Assembly (NCBI GenBank): GCA_019119745.1
Contig: DWWI01000178.1
Coordinates: 1 to 34,095, forward strand
Length of the DNA stretch: 34,095 bases
Source: Candidatus Mediterraneibacter gallistercoris
GTDB taxonomy: Bacteria > Bacillota_A > Clostridia > Lachnospirales > Lachnospiraceae
Reading direction: 5' to 3'
Numbering within the stretch: position 1 is the first letter of the stretch; the number at the start of each line of letters is the position of its first letter. This document shows positions 21,178-31,692 of the stretch, piece after piece. The position numbers were made by a program, and so were the translations under genes. A model generated the notes under the pieces. The model worked only from the letters and a program-made list of their open reading frames with translations, was not told the DNA's origin and did not search any database.

Positions 21178-22326
21178 ATGAAACAGCATAATCGTGTATA
21201 TGCCGAGATCGATCTCGACGCTATCGCGTATAATATGGAACAGATGCGAAACAGGATCGGAGGCGATGCAGAGCTGATCGCTGTTGTGAAGACAGACGGA
21301 TACGGACACGGCGCCGTTCCTATTGCAGAGATGTTTGAAAAATTTTCTTATGTGTGGGGATATGCAGTGGCTTGTCTGGAAGAAGCGGAAGATCTTCGCG
21401 AACACGGTATAAAAAAGCCGATACTTGTTCTCGGGTGTGTATTTCCGGATCAGTATGAAGAGATGCTCCATTATGATGTACGCCCCGCCGTATACACGGA
21501 AGAGATGGCAGACGCGATATCTGAGGCAGCAGTCAGGTTAAATGCGACAGCTCATTTTCACATTAAGATTGATACCGGAATGGGAAGAATCGGCTTTCCG
21601 GTGTGTGAGAAAAGTGCGGATATCATAGAGCGGATCAGTCGTCTGCCGAATGTTGAGCTTGAGGGAATGTTCACCCATTTTGCAAAAGCGGATGAAGAGG
21701 ATAAGACTTATACAATGATGCAGCATGACCGCTTTATGTGGATGAAGGGTCAGATTGAAAAGAAAGGTGTTTCAATCCGCTATTTTGACTGTGACAATAG
21801 TGCGGGGATTATTGATCTCCCGGACATGAGACACGATCTTGCAAGAGCAGGAATCTCAACCTACGGGATGTACCCCTCTGACGAAGTAAACAAGGAAGCG
21901 GTAGATTTAAAACCGGCTCTGCGGCTGATCAGTCATGTATCATTTGTCAAGGATGTAGATGCAGGAACTTCGATCAGTTATGGCGGGACGTTTACTGCGC
22001 CGAAGAGGATGCGGGTTGCGACTATACCGGTAGGTTACGGGGACGGTTATCCCAGATCTCTTTCTAATAAGGGATATGTGCTCATTCATGGAAAACGCGC
22101 ACGGATTTTAGGCCGGGTCTGCATGGATCAGTTCATGGTCGATGTGACAGATATTCCGGAGACAAAGTTCATGGATCAGGTTACTCTCGTGGGAAAAGAC
22201 GGTAATGACCGTATCACAGTGGAAGATCTGGCTGAGTTGAGCGGAAGATTCAATTATGAATTCGTCTGCTGTCTCGGAAAAAGGATACCAAGGGTCTACA
22301 AGCGGGGGACAAAGATCAGCGGCTGA
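21178..22326 (+). CDS. alr: Alanine racemase
   Basis: This PLP enzyme interconverts L- and D-alanine, supplying D-Ala for peptidoglycan. It is 382 aa long, fold-type III. The PLP-binding lysine is K38 in AVVKTDGYGHG, and the second catalytic base Y268 is in TSISYGGTF. Other marks are HFHIKIDTGMGRIG, EGMFTHFAKAD and GRVCMDQFMVDVT. The RBS AGGAG precedes the ATG, 19 nt after nnr, so the two are probably co-transcribed. The order alr then mazF is the one seen in Bacillus, but the antitoxin gene between them is missing here. Confidence 0.95.
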   Translation: MKQHNRVYAEIDLDAIAYNMEQMRNRIGGDAELIAVVKTDGYGHGAVPIAEMFEKFSYVWGYAVACLEEAEDLREHGIKKPILVLGCVFPDQYEEMLHYDVRPAVYTEEMADAISEAAVRLNATAHFHIKIDTGMGRIGFPVCEKSADIIERISRLPNVELEGMFTHFAKADEEDKTYTMMQHDRFMWMKGQIEKKGVSIRYFDCDNSAGIIDLPDMRHDLARAGISTYGMYPSDEVNKEAVDLKPALRLISHVSFVKDVDAGTSISYGGTFTAPKRMRVATIPVGYGDGYPRSLSNKGYVLIHGKRARILGRVCMDQFMVDVTDIPETKFMDQVTLVGKDGNDRITVEDLAELSGRFNYEFVCCLGKRIPRVYKRGTKISG

Positions 22327-22443
22327 CAGCAGACTGTATGGAAGCGCCGGAATGCGGCGGATCATTGAATACATCCGATGAATAAGGGAATACTGAAGTA
22401 TGCGATATGCATTTAGTAAGTGAATCGGAGTGTGAAAAAATTG

Positions 22444-22788
22444 ATGATCAGAAGAGGAGATATCTATTACGCCGACTTAAGTCCGGTAGTGGGTTCAGAA
22501 CAGGGCGGCATCCGTCCGGTTCTCGTAATACAGAATAACGTGGGTAATAAGCACAGTCCCACGATCATCTGCGCGGCAATTACTTCGAAAATGAATAAGG
22601 CAAAACTGCCGACTCATATCGAAATCAGTACAAGAGATTATAAGATAGTAAAGAACTCCGTGATCCTGCTCGAACAGATTCGAACGATCGACAAGCAGAG
22701 ACTTAAAGAATATGTATGCCATATTGACGGCGCTATGATGCATAAAGTTGATCAGGCGATCAGGGTCAGTCTGGAACTCACTACATAG
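22444..22788 (+). CDS. mazF: MazF/PemK-type endoribonuclease toxin
   Basis: This 114-aa member of the MazF/NdoA family of sequence-specific mRNA interferases closely follows the Firmicute pattern: [31 protein letters not shown] at the N-terminus (catalytic Arg in GGIRPV), then [18 protein letters not shown] with the catalytic Ser/Thr, and [15 protein letters not shown] take the ATG at 22444; a TTG at 22441 sits at a better distance from the GGAG (22427-22430) and may be the true start. The 117-nt gap after alr encodes no antitoxin: the longest ATG frame there is 15 codons. It is therefore a solitary toxin, or its partner is encoded elsewhere. Confidence 0.9.
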   Translation: MIRRGDIYYADLSPVVGSEQGGIRPVLVIQNNVGNKHSPTIICAAITSKMNKAKLPTHIEISTRDYKIVKNSVILLEQIRTIDKQRLKEYVCHIDGAMMHKVDQAIRVSLELTT

Positions 22789-22807
22789 TACGGTTCAAAC
22801 AGACTTC

Positions 22808-22836
22808 TTTACAGAATACGAAAAGAATGATAAAAT
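22808..22836 (+). promoter_or_regulatory. yebC promoter
   Basis: TTTACA (22808-22813), 17-nt spacer, TAAAAT (22831-22836), about 69 nt before the yebC start. Confidence 0.65.
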
Positions 22837-22904
22837 TGTAGGGCATAATGTGCGTAGAAATACAGATACGCAATTTATATACCAGCAAGAAAAGAGGAGA
22901 ATTT

Positions 22905-23636
22905 ATGTCAGGACATTCAAAATTTGCCAATATTAAGCATAAGAAAGAGAAAAATGATGCAGCCAAAGGTAAGATCTTCACGAAGATCGGACGCGAGCTG
23001 GCAGTAGCGGTCAAAGAAGGCGGCGGACCGGATCCGGCTAATAACAGCAGACTGCGTGATGTGATTGCAAAGGCAAAATCAAATAATATGCCGAACGATA
23101 CGATTGAGAGAAACATCAAGAAAGCAGCTGGAGAAGGATCCGGTGATAATTATGAGCATATTACATATGAAGGGTACGGCCCGAACGGAACGGCTATTAT
23201 TGTTAAGACACTGACAGATAACAAGAACAGGACTGCTTCTAATGTGCGAAACGCTTTTACAAAAGGAAACGGAAACGTAGGTACTCCTGGATGTGTGTCT
23301 TTCATGTTTGACGAGAAAGGACAGATCTTCGTTGCAAAGGAAGACTGTGATATGGATGCAGATGAGCTTATGATGCTCGCACTGGATGCCGGCGCAGAGG
23401 ACTTTGTGGAAGACGAGGAGAGTTATGAGATTCTCACTACTCCGGAGACATTCAGTGATGTGCGCCTGAAACTGGAAGAGCAGGGAATCAAAATGGCTCA
23501 GGCTGAAGTGACAATGATTCCGCAGACATATGTGGAACTTACATCGGAAGAGGATATTAAGAACATCCAGAAGACACTGGACCTTCTCGAAGAGGACGAC
23601 GACGTACAGGATGTATATCATAACTGGAATGAATAG
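22905..23636 (+). CDS. YebC/PmpR family protein
   Basis: This 243-aa protein begins with the invariant [22 protein letters not shown] and includes [74 protein letters not shown] and the C-terminal DDVQDVYHN signature. YebC proteins were annotated as transcription regulators; more recent work on family members implicates them in translation of proline-rich or stalling sequences on the ribosome. The start has AGAGGAG 7 nt upstream; the longer frame from 22848 lies in the leader. The next gene begins 10 nt after the stop, so the two form an operon. Confidence 0.95.
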   Translation: MSGHSKFANIKHKKEKNDAAKGKIFTKIGRELAVAVKEGGGPDPANNSRLRDVIAKAKSNNMPNDTIERNIKKAAGEGSGDNYEHITYEGYGPNGTAIIVKTLTDNKNRTASNVRNAFTKGNGNVGTPGCVSFMFDEKGQIFVAKEDCDMDADELMMLALDAGAEDFVEDEESYEILTTPETFSDVRLKLEEQGIKMAQAEVTMIPQTYVELTSEEDIKNIQKTLDLLEEDDDVQDVYHNWNE

Positions 23637-23646
23637 AGGTATCGAT

Positions 23647-24399
23647 ATGGATACAGACAGACTTCTGGAGAAACTCAGGAATCTTTACATGGTGACAATG
23701 GCCTATGAATTTCATAAGTCCAGTTATGTAAAGTATATGGATTCTCTCAGATCAAAGTACGCTGATCTGCTTCAGGAGACAGCGGATGTCTGTGACGGGA
23801 CAGACGACGGTGCAGAACGTATCGCCGCGTGTATTCCGGAGTATGTCTGCAGTGAACTGGAGAAGATCGGTTCAAAGAGAAAGAGGGATTTAAGAGCTCT
23901 GGATCACAAGATGAACATGGTATCATACTTTGTCCCTCTTATGGGAGAAATTCCATCTCCGCAGGCAAAAGATCTGACAAAACATATGGTAGAGAAGTGG
24001 AATGAGAGAATGCCGGAATATAAGATCGGCCATTCAACCTATGAAAGTATCAAGGGCGGATTCAGACAAGGAATATTCTGCTATATTACGACGGCAGTGT
24101 GCAGGAGTATGCACAAACCGGACGACTGTTATGAGCTGACCACACTGAGGGCGTATCGTGACGGTTCTCTGTCCGGAACGGAAGAAGGACGCCGTATTGT
24201 AGAAGAATATTATAATATCGCGCCGACGATTGTAAAACGGATCGACAGGCAGGAGAACGCAGATGAAATTTACCGTGGAATATGGAATGAATATCTGAGA
24301 CCCTGCATTCGTCTGATAGAAAAAGACGAGAAAGAAGAGTGCAAGGAGCTGTATATAACTATGGTTCGCAGTCTTGAAAAAGAATATTTATATTCATAA
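23647..24399 (+). CDS. CFI-box-CTERM domain protein
   Basis: This 250-aa cytoplasmic protein has an uncharacterised helical N-terminal region (residues 1-140), rich in charged residues and starting MDTDRLLEKLRNLYMVTMAYEF. The C-terminal domain (about 143-215) fits the CFI-box pattern: CYITTAVCRSMHKPDDCYELTTLRAYRDGSL, then EGRRIVEEYYNIAPTIVKRID, where the Cys, Tyr/Phe, Ile box and the R-x-(F/Y)-RD motif are typical. No activity is established for the domain. It starts 10 nt after yebC, with AGAGG overlapping the yebC end, and ends 17 nt before metY, placing it in the middle of a yebC-CFI-metY operon. Confidence 0.7.
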   Translation: MDTDRLLEKLRNLYMVTMAYEFHKSSYVKYMDSLRSKYADLLQETADVCDGTDDGAERIAACIPEYVCSELEKIGSKRKRDLRALDHKMNMVSYFVPLMGEIPSPQAKDLTKHMVEKWNERMPEYKIGHSTYESIKGGFRQGIFCYITTAVCRSMHKPDDCYELTTLRAYRDGSLSGTEEGRRIVEEYYNIAPTIVKRIDRQENADEIYRGIWNEYLRPCIRLIEKDEKEECKELYITMVRSLEKEYLYS

Positions 24400-24416
24400 A
24401 ATACAGGAGGAGACAG

Positions 24417-25691
24417 ATGAGCGATTACAGAATTGAGACAAAATGTATACAGTCAGGATATGAGCCGGGTAACGGAGAGCCGAGAGTGCTGCCAATCTAT
24501 CAGAGCACTACATTCCGCTATACGAGCAGCGAGCAGATGGGAAGACTGTTCGACCTGGAGGAGTCCGGATATTTTTATACAAGACTTCAGAATCCGACGA
24601 ATGACGCCGTGGCGGCGAAGATATGCGATCTTGAAGGCGGAGTGGCTGCTATGCTTACTTCATCCGGCCAGGCTGCGAATTTTTATGCTGTCATGAATAT
24701 TGCGCAGGCAGGAGATCATATTGTATGTGCTTCAGCACTTTATGGCGGTACATATAACCTCTATGCCCATACTATCAGAAAGATGGGTGTTGAAGCTACT
24801 TTTGTTGATCCGGACTGCACAGAAGAAGAACTGGAGGCGGCTTTCAGGGATAACACTAAGGCTGTGTTCGGCGAATCAATTGCAAATCCGGCGCTGGTTG
24901 TGCTTGATTTCGAGAAGTTTGCAAAAGCGGCCCACGCTCACGGAGTACCGTTTATCGTGGACAATACATTCGCGACACCGATCAACTGCCGGCCGTTTGA
25001 GTGGGGAGCTGATATCGTGACACACTCTACTACGAAATACATGGACGGACACGCGGCATGTGTAGGCGGCGCTATCGTGGACAGCGGTAATTTTGACTGG
25101 GAAGCAAACGCAGAAAAGTTCCCGGGACTCACAACACCTGATGAGACATATCACGGTATTGTTTATACTAAGAAATTCGGGAAAGGCGCATATATTACAA
25201 AGGCGACTGCGCAGCTGATGCGTGACCTCGGTTCTATTCAGTCTCCGCAGAATGCTTTCCTTTTAAATATAGGTCTTGAGACACTGCACCTTAGAATGCC
25301 CCGTCATTGCGAGAATGCGCTGAAAGTTGCCGAATATCTGAAGAATCATGAAAAAGTCGCATGGGTAAGCTATCCGTCGCTGCCGGGTGACAAATATTAT
25401 GATCTTGCACAGAAGTACATGCCGAATGGAACATGCGGTGTACTCACTTTCGGATTAAAGGGCGGAAGAGACGCTGCTGTTGAGATGATGGACAAACTGA
25501 AAATGGTTGCTATCGTGACACATGTGGCAGATGCAAGAAGCTGTGTGCTCCACCCGGCAAGCCATACACATCGTCAGATGAATGAGCAGGAGCTTCTCGA
25601 AGCAGGAGTACAGCCGGATCTGATCCGCTTTAGTGTGGGAATTGAAAATGTAGAAGATATCATTGCCGATGTAGAGCAGGCTTTGAGATAA
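24417..25691 (+). CDS. metY: O-acetylhomoserine sulfhydrylase
   Basis: This PLP enzyme of the Cys/Met metabolism family (424 aa) condenses O-acetylhomoserine with sulfide to give homocysteine and acetate. The PLP lysine is K207 in HSTTKYMDGH. Other conserved stretches are PIYQSTTFRY, YTRLQNPTNDAV, SSGQAANFYA, GGTYNLYAHT, VDNTFATPINCRPFEWGADIV and the C-terminal SHTHRQMNEQEL and IRFSVGIENVEDI. The length and the SHTHRQ motif favour MetY over cystathionine gamma-synthase or methionine gamma-lyase. The acetyl-type MetA encoded at 9.1 kb supplies the substrate. The RBS AGGAGG precedes the ATG, and a strong terminator follows. Confidence 0.93.
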   Translation: MSDYRIETKCIQSGYEPGNGEPRVLPIYQSTTFRYTSSEQMGRLFDLEESGYFYTRLQNPTNDAVAAKICDLEGGVAAMLTSSGQAANFYAVMNIAQAGDHIVCASALYGGTYNLYAHTIRKMGVEATFVDPDCTEEELEAAFRDNTKAVFGESIANPALVVLDFEKFAKAAHAHGVPFIVDNTFATPINCRPFEWGADIVTHSTTKYMDGHAACVGGAIVDSGNFDWEANAEKFPGLTTPDETYHGIVYTKKFGKGAYITKATAQLMRDLGSIQSPQNAFLLNIGLETLHLRMPRHCENALKVAEYLKNHEKVAWVSYPSLPGDKYYDLAQKYMPNGTCGVLTFGLKGGRDAAVEMMDKLKMVAIVTHVADARSCVLHPASHTHRQMNEQELLEAGVQPDLIRFSVGIENVEDIIADVEQALR

Positions 25692-25695
25692 TTTG

Positions 25696-25738
25696 AAATG
25701 GTATGGATGTATACAATCTGCATCCGTACCATTTTTCT
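25696..25738 (+). terminator. metY intrinsic terminator
   Basis: A 14-bp stem with one G-U pair (25696-25709 with 25721-25734; core ATGGTATGGATG/CATCCGTACCAT) and an 11-nt loop, followed by a run of T. Confidence 0.9.
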
Positions 25739-25819
25739 GTATAATATGACCATACTTCTTCAATACTAATTTAAGCAGATATGAAACAGGCTTAAGTGCA
25801 AAGAGGAGGTATGATTGAA

Positions 25820-26542
25820 ATGGAAAAAGAACAGGGACGGGATTCTTCCCAGGAAGAAAGAAATGAGGAAAATGCGGAAATCCGGGAAATGGGAACACTG
25901 GAACTGGAAGACGGCCATTCGAAACACGGCATACAGCTTTTGACGATTATCGGTGAGATTGAGGGACATGAGGCGGTATCCGGAAATACAAAAGCTACCA
26001 AATATGAACATCTTCTTCCCAGACTTGCCGCGGCTGAGGAAGATGAAAAAACAGAAGGGGTGCTTATTTTGCTCAATACATTGGGCGGTGATGTAGAGGC
26101 CGGGCTTGCGATAGCAGAGATGATCGCGTCTCTCAGTAAGCCGACGGTGTCTCTGGTTCTCGGTGGCAGCCATTCTATCGGAGGCCCGCTGGCAGTTTCT
26201 GCAGACTATTCGTTTATTGTGCCCACAGGTACAATGATCGTGCATCCTGTGCGGTCTACCGGGATGTTTATAGGAGTAATCCAGAGTTACCGGAATATGG
26301 AAAAAACACAGGATCGTATTGCCCGTTTTATTTCTTTCCACTCGAAGATTACGCAGGAACGGCTTCTGGAACTGATGCTGGACTCTACCCAGCTCGTTAA
26401 GGATGTGGGCACAATGCTCGAGGGAGAGGAAGCCGTCCGGGAAGGCCTTATCGACGAAGTCGGCGGCATCAGTGACGCTTTCCGTAAGCTTCATGAGCTG
26501 ATTAATGATAAGAAAAAATGTGATGACATGCTTTCCAAATGA
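25820..26542 (+). CDS. ClpP-like serine protease, TepA type
   Basis: This 240-aa protein of the ClpP/crotonase fold is related to B. subtilis TepA (YmfB). After a charged, acidic N-terminal region (about 45 residues) come IGEIEGHEAV, LILLNTLGGDVEAGLAIAEMI, the nucleophile-containing GGSHSIGGPLAVSADYSF and the catalytic-histidine strand MIVHPVRSTGMFIGV. TepA is a forespore protease in B. subtilis that degrades small acid-soluble spore proteins; older work named it translocation-enhancing. I start at 25820 because AGGAGG is 11 nt upstream, while the in-frame ATG at 25811 sits only 2 nt from it. The next gene is ftsK/spoIIIE, the same neighbourhood as in Bacillus. Confidence 0.9.
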   Translation: MEKEQGRDSSQEERNEENAEIREMGTLELEDGHSKHGIQLLTIIGEIEGHEAVSGNTKATKYEHLLPRLAAAEEDEKTEGVLILLNTLGGDVEAGLAIAEMIASLSKPTVSLVLGGSHSIGGPLAVSADYSFIVPTGTMIVHPVRSTGMFIGVIQSYRNMEKTQDRIARFISFHSKITQERLLELMLDSTQLVKDVGTMLEGEEAVREGLIDEVGGISDAFRKLHELINDKKKCDDMLSK

Positions 26543-26551
26543 TGATATACT
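26523..26551 (+). promoter_or_regulatory. ftsK/spoIIIE promoter inside the tepA 3' end
   Basis: ATGACA (26523-26528), 17-nt spacer, TATACT (26546-26551). An inverted repeat ATACTA-gata-TAGTAT (26547-26562) starts within the -10. Confidence 0.5.
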
Positions 26552-26587
26552 AGATATAGTATGTTTAAATTACTAAGGGGGAATTAT

Positions 26588-29122
26588 ATGGCTGCTAAAT
26601 CGACAAAGGGTCGTAAAAACTCAAAAAGCAGACCAAAGAAAGGACAGCAGAATACAGAACTTCGGGGAGAAATTATCATACTCGCAGCACTTGCAGTATG
26701 CATTCTGCTTGTACTCAGCAATTTCGGAGTCGGAGGAATCGTTGGGGAGGCGGTATCATCCGTATTCTTTGGAATGTTTGGATTCATGGCGTATCTTTTA
26801 CCTTTTATAATATTTGCGCTGACTGCGTTCCTTGTGTCCAACAAGGGAAATACGCACGCATATATTAAGATCGGGGCTGCAGTTATGCTGTTTCTGTTTA
26901 TTACGGCGATTCTGGAACTGATCTTCAATTCATATACGCCGGGAGCGTCACTGCTTTCGTATTATCAGGCGGCAAGTGAACACAGAAATGCGGGCGGACT
27001 TACAGGAGGCTGCATTATCAGTCTGCTCTGTCCGCTGATCGGTATTATCGGAACATATGTGGTGCTGGTGATTCTTTCTGTTATCTGCCTGATCCTTATT
27101 ACGGAAAAATCACTTTTGGCCCCCATCGGGCGGCAGAGCCGCAAGGCATATGAGGATGCAAAAAGGAAACGGCAGGAAACAGCCGTGATCCGGGCGAGAG
27201 AAAGAGAAGAAAGACAGAAGACAGCGAAGATCCGTCAGGAAGATAATAAAAAGCAGGGTGACAGACGCACTGATCATAAAGTTTCAGGTGTTTCCTTCGC
27301 AACTACGCTTGGCGGGGAAGAAACCGGCGGAAAAAGAAAAAGAGGACGAAGGAAGTCTCCTGATGTATATGAACTCCGACCGGAAGATATACCGGAAGAT
27401 GAATTCTCTCAGCCCTATGCTGCGGACAGCTTTGTGATCAACCGTGCAGAATCTCAGGATATCCCTGCGGAGGAGACAGAGGATACTTTATTTGACCCCG
27501 GCTCAGGACAGACTGAAGAGATACCTCAGACAGATGTAAAAGAAAATGATGAGAAGCCTGTGAAACGGCACAGTAAAGCCAGGGAAGCTGCTGAAGTTTC
27601 GGCAGAGACAGAAAATGTGAAAGCTGCTGTAGAGAGAGAACAGGAGAAGGAAAAGCCTGTTTATCATACTCCGCCGATCAGTCTTTTAAAACGAGGAAAG
27701 AAAAGCGGAGGAGATTCCGACAGCCATCTGCGCGCAACCGCGTTGAAACTCGAACAGACACTGCAGAATTTCGGCGTGGGAGTCCATGTTACGAATGCAA
27801 GCTGCGGACCGTCTGTTACCAGATATGAGCTTCAGCCGGATCAGGGAGTAAAGGTAAGCAAGATAGTCGGCCTGGCCGATGATATCAAACTGAATCTGGC
27901 GGTGGCTGATCTGAGAATCGAGGCGCCGATACCGGGAAAGGCAGCGGTCGGCATAGAAGTTCCGAACAAGGAAAATACAGCTGTAATGCTTCGTGATCTT
28001 CTGGAATCAAAGGAATTTAAGGCAAGTGAATCGCCGATCACATTTGCAGTGGGCAAAGACATAGCCGGAAAAGTAGTTGTTGCTGATATTGCGAAAATGC
28101 CGCATCTGCTTGTCGCGGGAGCTACAGGATCCGGAAAGTCAGTATGTATCAATACTCTGATCATGAGTATTATCTATAAAGCGGATCCGGACTCGGTAAA
28201 ACTGATTCTTGTAGATCCTAAGGTTGTGGAACTCAGTGTATATAATGGAATACCGCATCTGATGATCCCTGTTGTTACAGACCCGAAGAAAGCCGCGGGA
28301 GCTTTGAACTGGGCTGTGGCTGAGATGGAGAAGCGATATAAGCTTTTTGCTGAATATAATGTAAGGGATCTGAAAGGATTCAATGCAAAAGTAGAGAAAG
28401 GCGAGACCGGTGAGGAAATTAAAAAGAAGCTTCCGCAGATTGTCATTATCATCGATGAGCTGGCAGATCTGATGATGGTGGCGCCGGGAGAAGTGGAAGG
28501 GGCAATCTGCCGTCTGGCACAGCTTGCCAGGGCTGCAGGCCTGCACCTTGTCGTCGCTACCCAGAGGCCGTCTGTTAACGTCATCACCGGACTGATCAAG
28601 GCAAATATGCCTTCCAGGATCGCTTTTTCGGTAACTTCCGGTGTGGATTCAAGGACGATCATCGACATGAACGGGGCAGAAAAACTGCTGGGAAAAGGAG
28701 ACATGCTTTTCTATCCTTCAGGATATCCGAAACCGGTACGAGTACAGGGATCTTTTGTCTCAGACAAAGAGGTTCAGGATGTTGTTGATTATCTGATAAA
28801 TAACAATGCCAATGCCTCTTACAATGATGAACTGGAAGAACACATGAACACGAATATGCCGGTTCCGGGTACAGCGCCTGGTCATGAGAGCGCCGATGAT
28901 AAGGATACATATTTTGTAGAAGCAGGAAAGCTTATTATAGATAAAGAGAAGGCATCTATCGGAATGCTTCAGAGAATGTTCAAGATCGGATTCAACCGGG
29001 CAGCGAGAATCATGGATCAGCTTGCCGAAGCGGGGGTAGTCGGACCGGAAGAGGGTACAAAACCGCGAAAAGTCCTGATGACCAAAGAAGAATTTGATGA
29101 ATATCTCAGCAATAACCAATGA
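26588..29122 (+). CDS. ftsK: DNA translocase FtsK/SpoIIIE
   Basis: This 844-aa membrane-anchored ATPase pumps chromosomal DNA through the division or sporulation septum. The N-terminus has about four transmembrane helices (residues 27-185), followed by a highly charged, low-complexity linker (about 190-370). The motor domain has Walker A GATGSGKS at 511-518, Walker [16 protein letters not shown] and the [30 protein letters not shown] block. A C-terminal gamma winged helix (about 775-844: [25 protein letters not shown]) recognises polar DNA sequences. It starts at 26588 with AGGGGG upstream; the longer frame from 26561 lacks an RBS. In a sporulating Firmicute it may serve as SpoIIIE. Confidence 0.96.
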   Translation: MAAKSTKGRKNSKSRPKKGQQNTELRGEIIILAALAVCILLVLSNFGVGGIVGEAVSSVFFGMFGFMAYLLPFIIFALTAFLVSNKGNTHAYIKIGAAVMLFLFITAILELIFNSYTPGASLLSYYQAASEHRNAGGLTGGCIISLLCPLIGIIGTYVVLVILSVICLILITEKSLLAPIGRQSRKAYEDAKRKRQETAVIRAREREERQKTAKIRQEDNKKQGDRRTDHKVSGVSFATTLGGEETGGKRKRGRRKSPDVYELRPEDIPEDEFSQPYAADSFVINRAESQDIPAEETEDTLFDPGSGQTEEIPQTDVKENDEKPVKRHSKAREAAEVSAETENVKAAVEREQEKEKPVYHTPPISLLKRGKKSGGDSDSHLRATALKLEQTLQNFGVGVHVTNASCGPSVTRYELQPDQGVKVSKIVGLADDIKLNLAVADLRIEAPIPGKAAVGIEVPNKENTAVMLRDLLESKEFKASESPITFAVGKDIAGKVVVADIAKMPHLLVAGATGSGKSVCINTLIMSIIYKADPDSVKLILVDPKVVELSVYNGIPHLMIPVVTDPKKAAGALNWAVAEMEKRYKLFAEYNVRDLKGFNAKVEKGETGEEIKKKLPQIVIIIDELADLMMVAPGEVEGAICRLAQLARAAGLHLVVATQRPSVNVITGLIKANMPSRIAFSVTSGVDSRTIIDMNGAEKLLGKGDMLFYPSGYPKPVRVQGSFVSDKEVQDVVDYLINNNANASYNDELEEHMNTNMPVPGTAPGHESADDKDTYFVEAGKLIIDKEKASIGMLQRMFKIGFNRAARIMDQLAEAGVVGPEEGTKPRKVLMTKEEFDEYLSNNQ

Positions 29123-29150
29123 AATACAGAAGGAAAGAGGAGGAGACAAT

Positions 29151-30821
29151 ATGAAAACAGATATTGAGATCGCACAGGAAGCAAAACTGGAACATATCAG
29201 AGATGTTGCAGCAACTATCGGAATTCAGGAGGATGATCTTGAATTCTACGGCAAATATAAAGCAAAACTCTCCGATGATCTGTGGGAGAAGATCAAGGAT
29301 AATGAAGATGGTAAATTAGTCCTTGTCACAGCAATCAATCCGACGCCGGCAGGAGAGGGAAAGACAACAACGACAGTCGGTCTCGGTCAGGCAATGGCAA
29401 AGTTGAATAAAAAAGCTCTGATCGCGCTGCGTGAGCCGTCCCTTGGACCGTGCTTCGGAATCAAAGGAGGAGCAGCGGGAGGCGGATATGCCCAGGTTGT
29501 ACCGATGGATGATCTGAATCTTCATTTTACCGGAGATTTCCATGCAATCACCTCTGCCAACAATCTTCTGGCGGCAATGCTTGATAATCATATCCAGCAG
29601 GGCAACGCTCTGAGAATTGATCCGAGACAGGTGGTCTGGAAGAGATGTCTCGATATGAATGACCGTGTATTGCGTAATATTGTCGTGGGGCTCGGCAATA
29701 AAACAGACGGTATGGTACGTGAGGATCATTTTGTTATAACAGTCGCTTCCGAGATTATGGCAATACTCTGTCTTGCAGATAATCTCGCTGACCTTAAAGA
29801 GAGGCTCGGTAAGATTATTGTTGCATATAACTTTGACGGAGAGCCAGTCACGGCAGCTGATCTGAAAGCAACAGGCGCCATGGCAGCTCTGCTCAAGGAT
29901 GCGATCAAACCGAATATTATCCAGACTTTAGAGCATACGCCGGCGCTCGTGCACGGAGGTCCGTTTGCCAATATCGCGCACGGATGTAACAGTGTGAGAG
30001 CTACAAAGATGGCGCTGAAACTCAGTGATATTACGATCACGGAAGCGGGATTCGGCGCAGATCTGGGCGCGGAAAAATTCTTTGACATCAAGTGTCGTAT
30101 GGCAGGGCTGAAGCCGGATGCTGTTGTTCTGGTTGCAACTGTCCGTGCTTTGAAGTATAATGGAGGGGTTGCAAAGAGCGACCTGGCAGAAGAAAATCTG
30201 GACGCTCTGGCAAAAGGAATTGTTAATCTTGAAAAACATATAGAAAATATCCAGAAATACGGTGTGCCTGTGATTGTAACACTTAATTCATTTGTGACGG
30301 ATACTGAAGCTGAGAATGAATATATCCGCAGATTCTGCGAAGAGAGAGGATGCGAATTTGCCCTTTCCGAAGTGTGGGAAAAAGGCGGAGAAGGCGGCAT
30401 TGCTCTTGCTGAGAAAGTGCTTGAGACGCTGGACAACAAGGAAAGCAGCTTCCATCCTCTTTACAGCGATGATCTGTCTATCTGCGAAAAGATCGAGACG
30501 ATCTCCAAAGAGATTTATGGAGCTGACAGCGTGGTTTACGAGCCGGCTGCGCGCAGACAGATCGAACGGATCGAAGCACTTGGTTTTGGCTCTTTCCCTG
30601 TCTGCATGGCTAAGAATCAGTATTCATTATCTGACGATGCGAAGAAGCTGGGAAGACCGAGCGGATTTGACATTCATATCCGTGAAGTATATGTGAGCGC
30701 CGGGGCCGGATTTGTCGTTGCTCTTACCGGAGCGGTCATGACAATGCCCGGACTACCTAAAGTGCCGGCGGCAAACGGAATAGATGTTACAGATGACGGA
30801 AAGATCACGGGACTGTTTTAG
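29151..30821 (+). CDS. fhs: Formate--tetrahydrofolate ligase
   Basis: It makes 10-formyl-THF from formate, THF and ATP, supplying one-carbon units for purines and, in acetogens, the methyl branch of the Wood-Ljungdahl pathway. The 556-aa length matches the family. The P-loop region reads [19 protein letters not shown], followed by [42 protein letters not shown] and [13 protein letters not shown]. It starts at 29151 with AGGAGGAG upstream; the longer frame overlaps ftsK. It is 16 nt upstream of folD, which completes the pair needed to reach methylene-THF. No cooH, acsB or other pathway genes are visible here. Confidence 0.97.
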   Translation: MKTDIEIAQEAKLEHIRDVAATIGIQEDDLEFYGKYKAKLSDDLWEKIKDNEDGKLVLVTAINPTPAGEGKTTTTVGLGQAMAKLNKKALIALREPSLGPCFGIKGGAAGGGYAQVVPMDDLNLHFTGDFHAITSANNLLAAMLDNHIQQGNALRIDPRQVVWKRCLDMNDRVLRNIVVGLGNKTDGMVREDHFVITVASEIMAILCLADNLADLKERLGKIIVAYNFDGEPVTAADLKATGAMAALLKDAIKPNIIQTLEHTPALVHGGPFANIAHGCNSVRATKMALKLSDITITEAGFGADLGAEKFFDIKCRMAGLKPDAVVLVATVRALKYNGGVAKSDLAEENLDALAKGIVNLEKHIENIQKYGVPVIVTLNSFVTDTEAENEYIRRFCEERGCEFALSEVWEKGGEGGIALAEKVLETLDNKESSFHPLYSDDLSICEKIETISKEIYGADSVVYEPAARRQIERIEALGFGSFPVCMAKNQYSLSDDAKKLGRPSGFDIHIREVYVSAGAGFVVALTGAVMTMPGLPKVPAANGIDVTDDGKITGLF

Positions 30822-30837
30822 ATAAAAGGAGAAGTCA

Positions 30838-31692
30838 ATGTCACAGTTAATTGATGGAAAGCAGATTTCAAAACAGATCAAAGATGAGTTGAAAGAAGAA
30901 GTACAGAGACTGAGCGCAGAGGGAAGAAATGCCTGCCTTGCAGTTGTGCAGGTGGGGGATGATCCGGCATCTTCAGTTTATGTGAGAAATAAAAAGAAAG
31001 CATGTGCCTATATCGGTATCCGGTCGAAAGCATATGAGCTGCCGGAAGAGACGACGGAGGAGGAACTTGTGTCTTTGGTGGAAGAACTGAACAGGGATGA
31101 CGAAGTGAACGGTATCCTGGTACAGCTTCCGCTTCCGAAGCATATCAATGAAGACAGGATCATCCGGACAATTTCGCCCGACAAAGATGTGGATGGTTTC
31201 CATCCTGTCAGTGTAGGACGCCTCTGGATCGGTGAGAAAGGCTTTTTATCCTGTACGCCTGCAGGAATTATTCAGCTTTTGAAAAGATCAGGAATTACGA
31301 TTGAAGGGAAAGAGTGTGTAATTGTCGGCAGGAGCAATATCGTCGGCAAACCTATGGCGGCACTGCTGCTGAGGGAAAACGGAACTGTGACTGTGACACA
31401 TTCCAGAACGAAGAATCTGAAAGAAGTGACAAAGCGGGCGGATATTCTGATCGTTGCAATCGGAAAGAAGCAGTTTATTACTTCAGAATATATAAAAGAA
31501 GGCGCAGTAGTCATAGACGTCGGTATGCACAGAGATGAAAACAATCATCTTTGCGGTGACGTGGATTTTGCTGATGTTGAACCCCATACGTCAGCTATTA
31601 CTCCCGTCCCCGGCGGAGTGGGACCGATGACAATTGCTATGCTGATGAACAATTGTGTTGAAACGATACGTACTCAGGAGGAAAGACCATGA
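30838..31692 (+). CDS. folD: Methylene-THF dehydrogenase/methenyl-THF cyclohydrolase
   Basis: This 284-aa bifunctional enzyme converts methylene-THF to methenyl-THF and then to 10-formyl-THF with NADP+. The family's catalytic region is visible as [17 protein letters not shown] (catalytic Lys), then [44 protein letters not shown], the Rossmann motif [17 protein letters not shown] and the C-terminal [16 protein letters not shown]. The RBS AAAGGAG precedes the ATG. Its stop overlaps the start of the next gene by 4 nt (ATGA), showing translational coupling with an unrelated membrane protein. Confidence 0.97.
   Translation: MSQLIDGKQISKQIKDELKEEVQRLSAEGRNACLAVVQVGDDPASSVYVRNKKKACAYIGIRSKAYELPEETTEEELVSLVEELNRDDEVNGILVQLPLPKHINEDRIIRTISPDKDVDGFHPVSVGRLWIGEKGFLSCTPAGIIQLLKRSGITIEGKECVIVGRSNIVGKPMAALLLRENGTVTVTHSRTKNLKEVTKRADILIVAIGKKQFITSEYIKEGAVVIDVGMHRDENNHLCGDVDFADVEPHTSAITPVPGGVGPMTIAMLMNNCVETIRTQEERP

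Noticed and set aside
22338..22385. Tiny frame before mazF as an antitoxin
   Set aside because: Only 15 codons with no ribosome-binding site; antitoxins of this family are about 80-95 residues.
30822..30837. Tetrahydrofolate riboswitch before folD
   Set aside because: Only 16 nt separate fhs and folD; there is no room for an aptamer.
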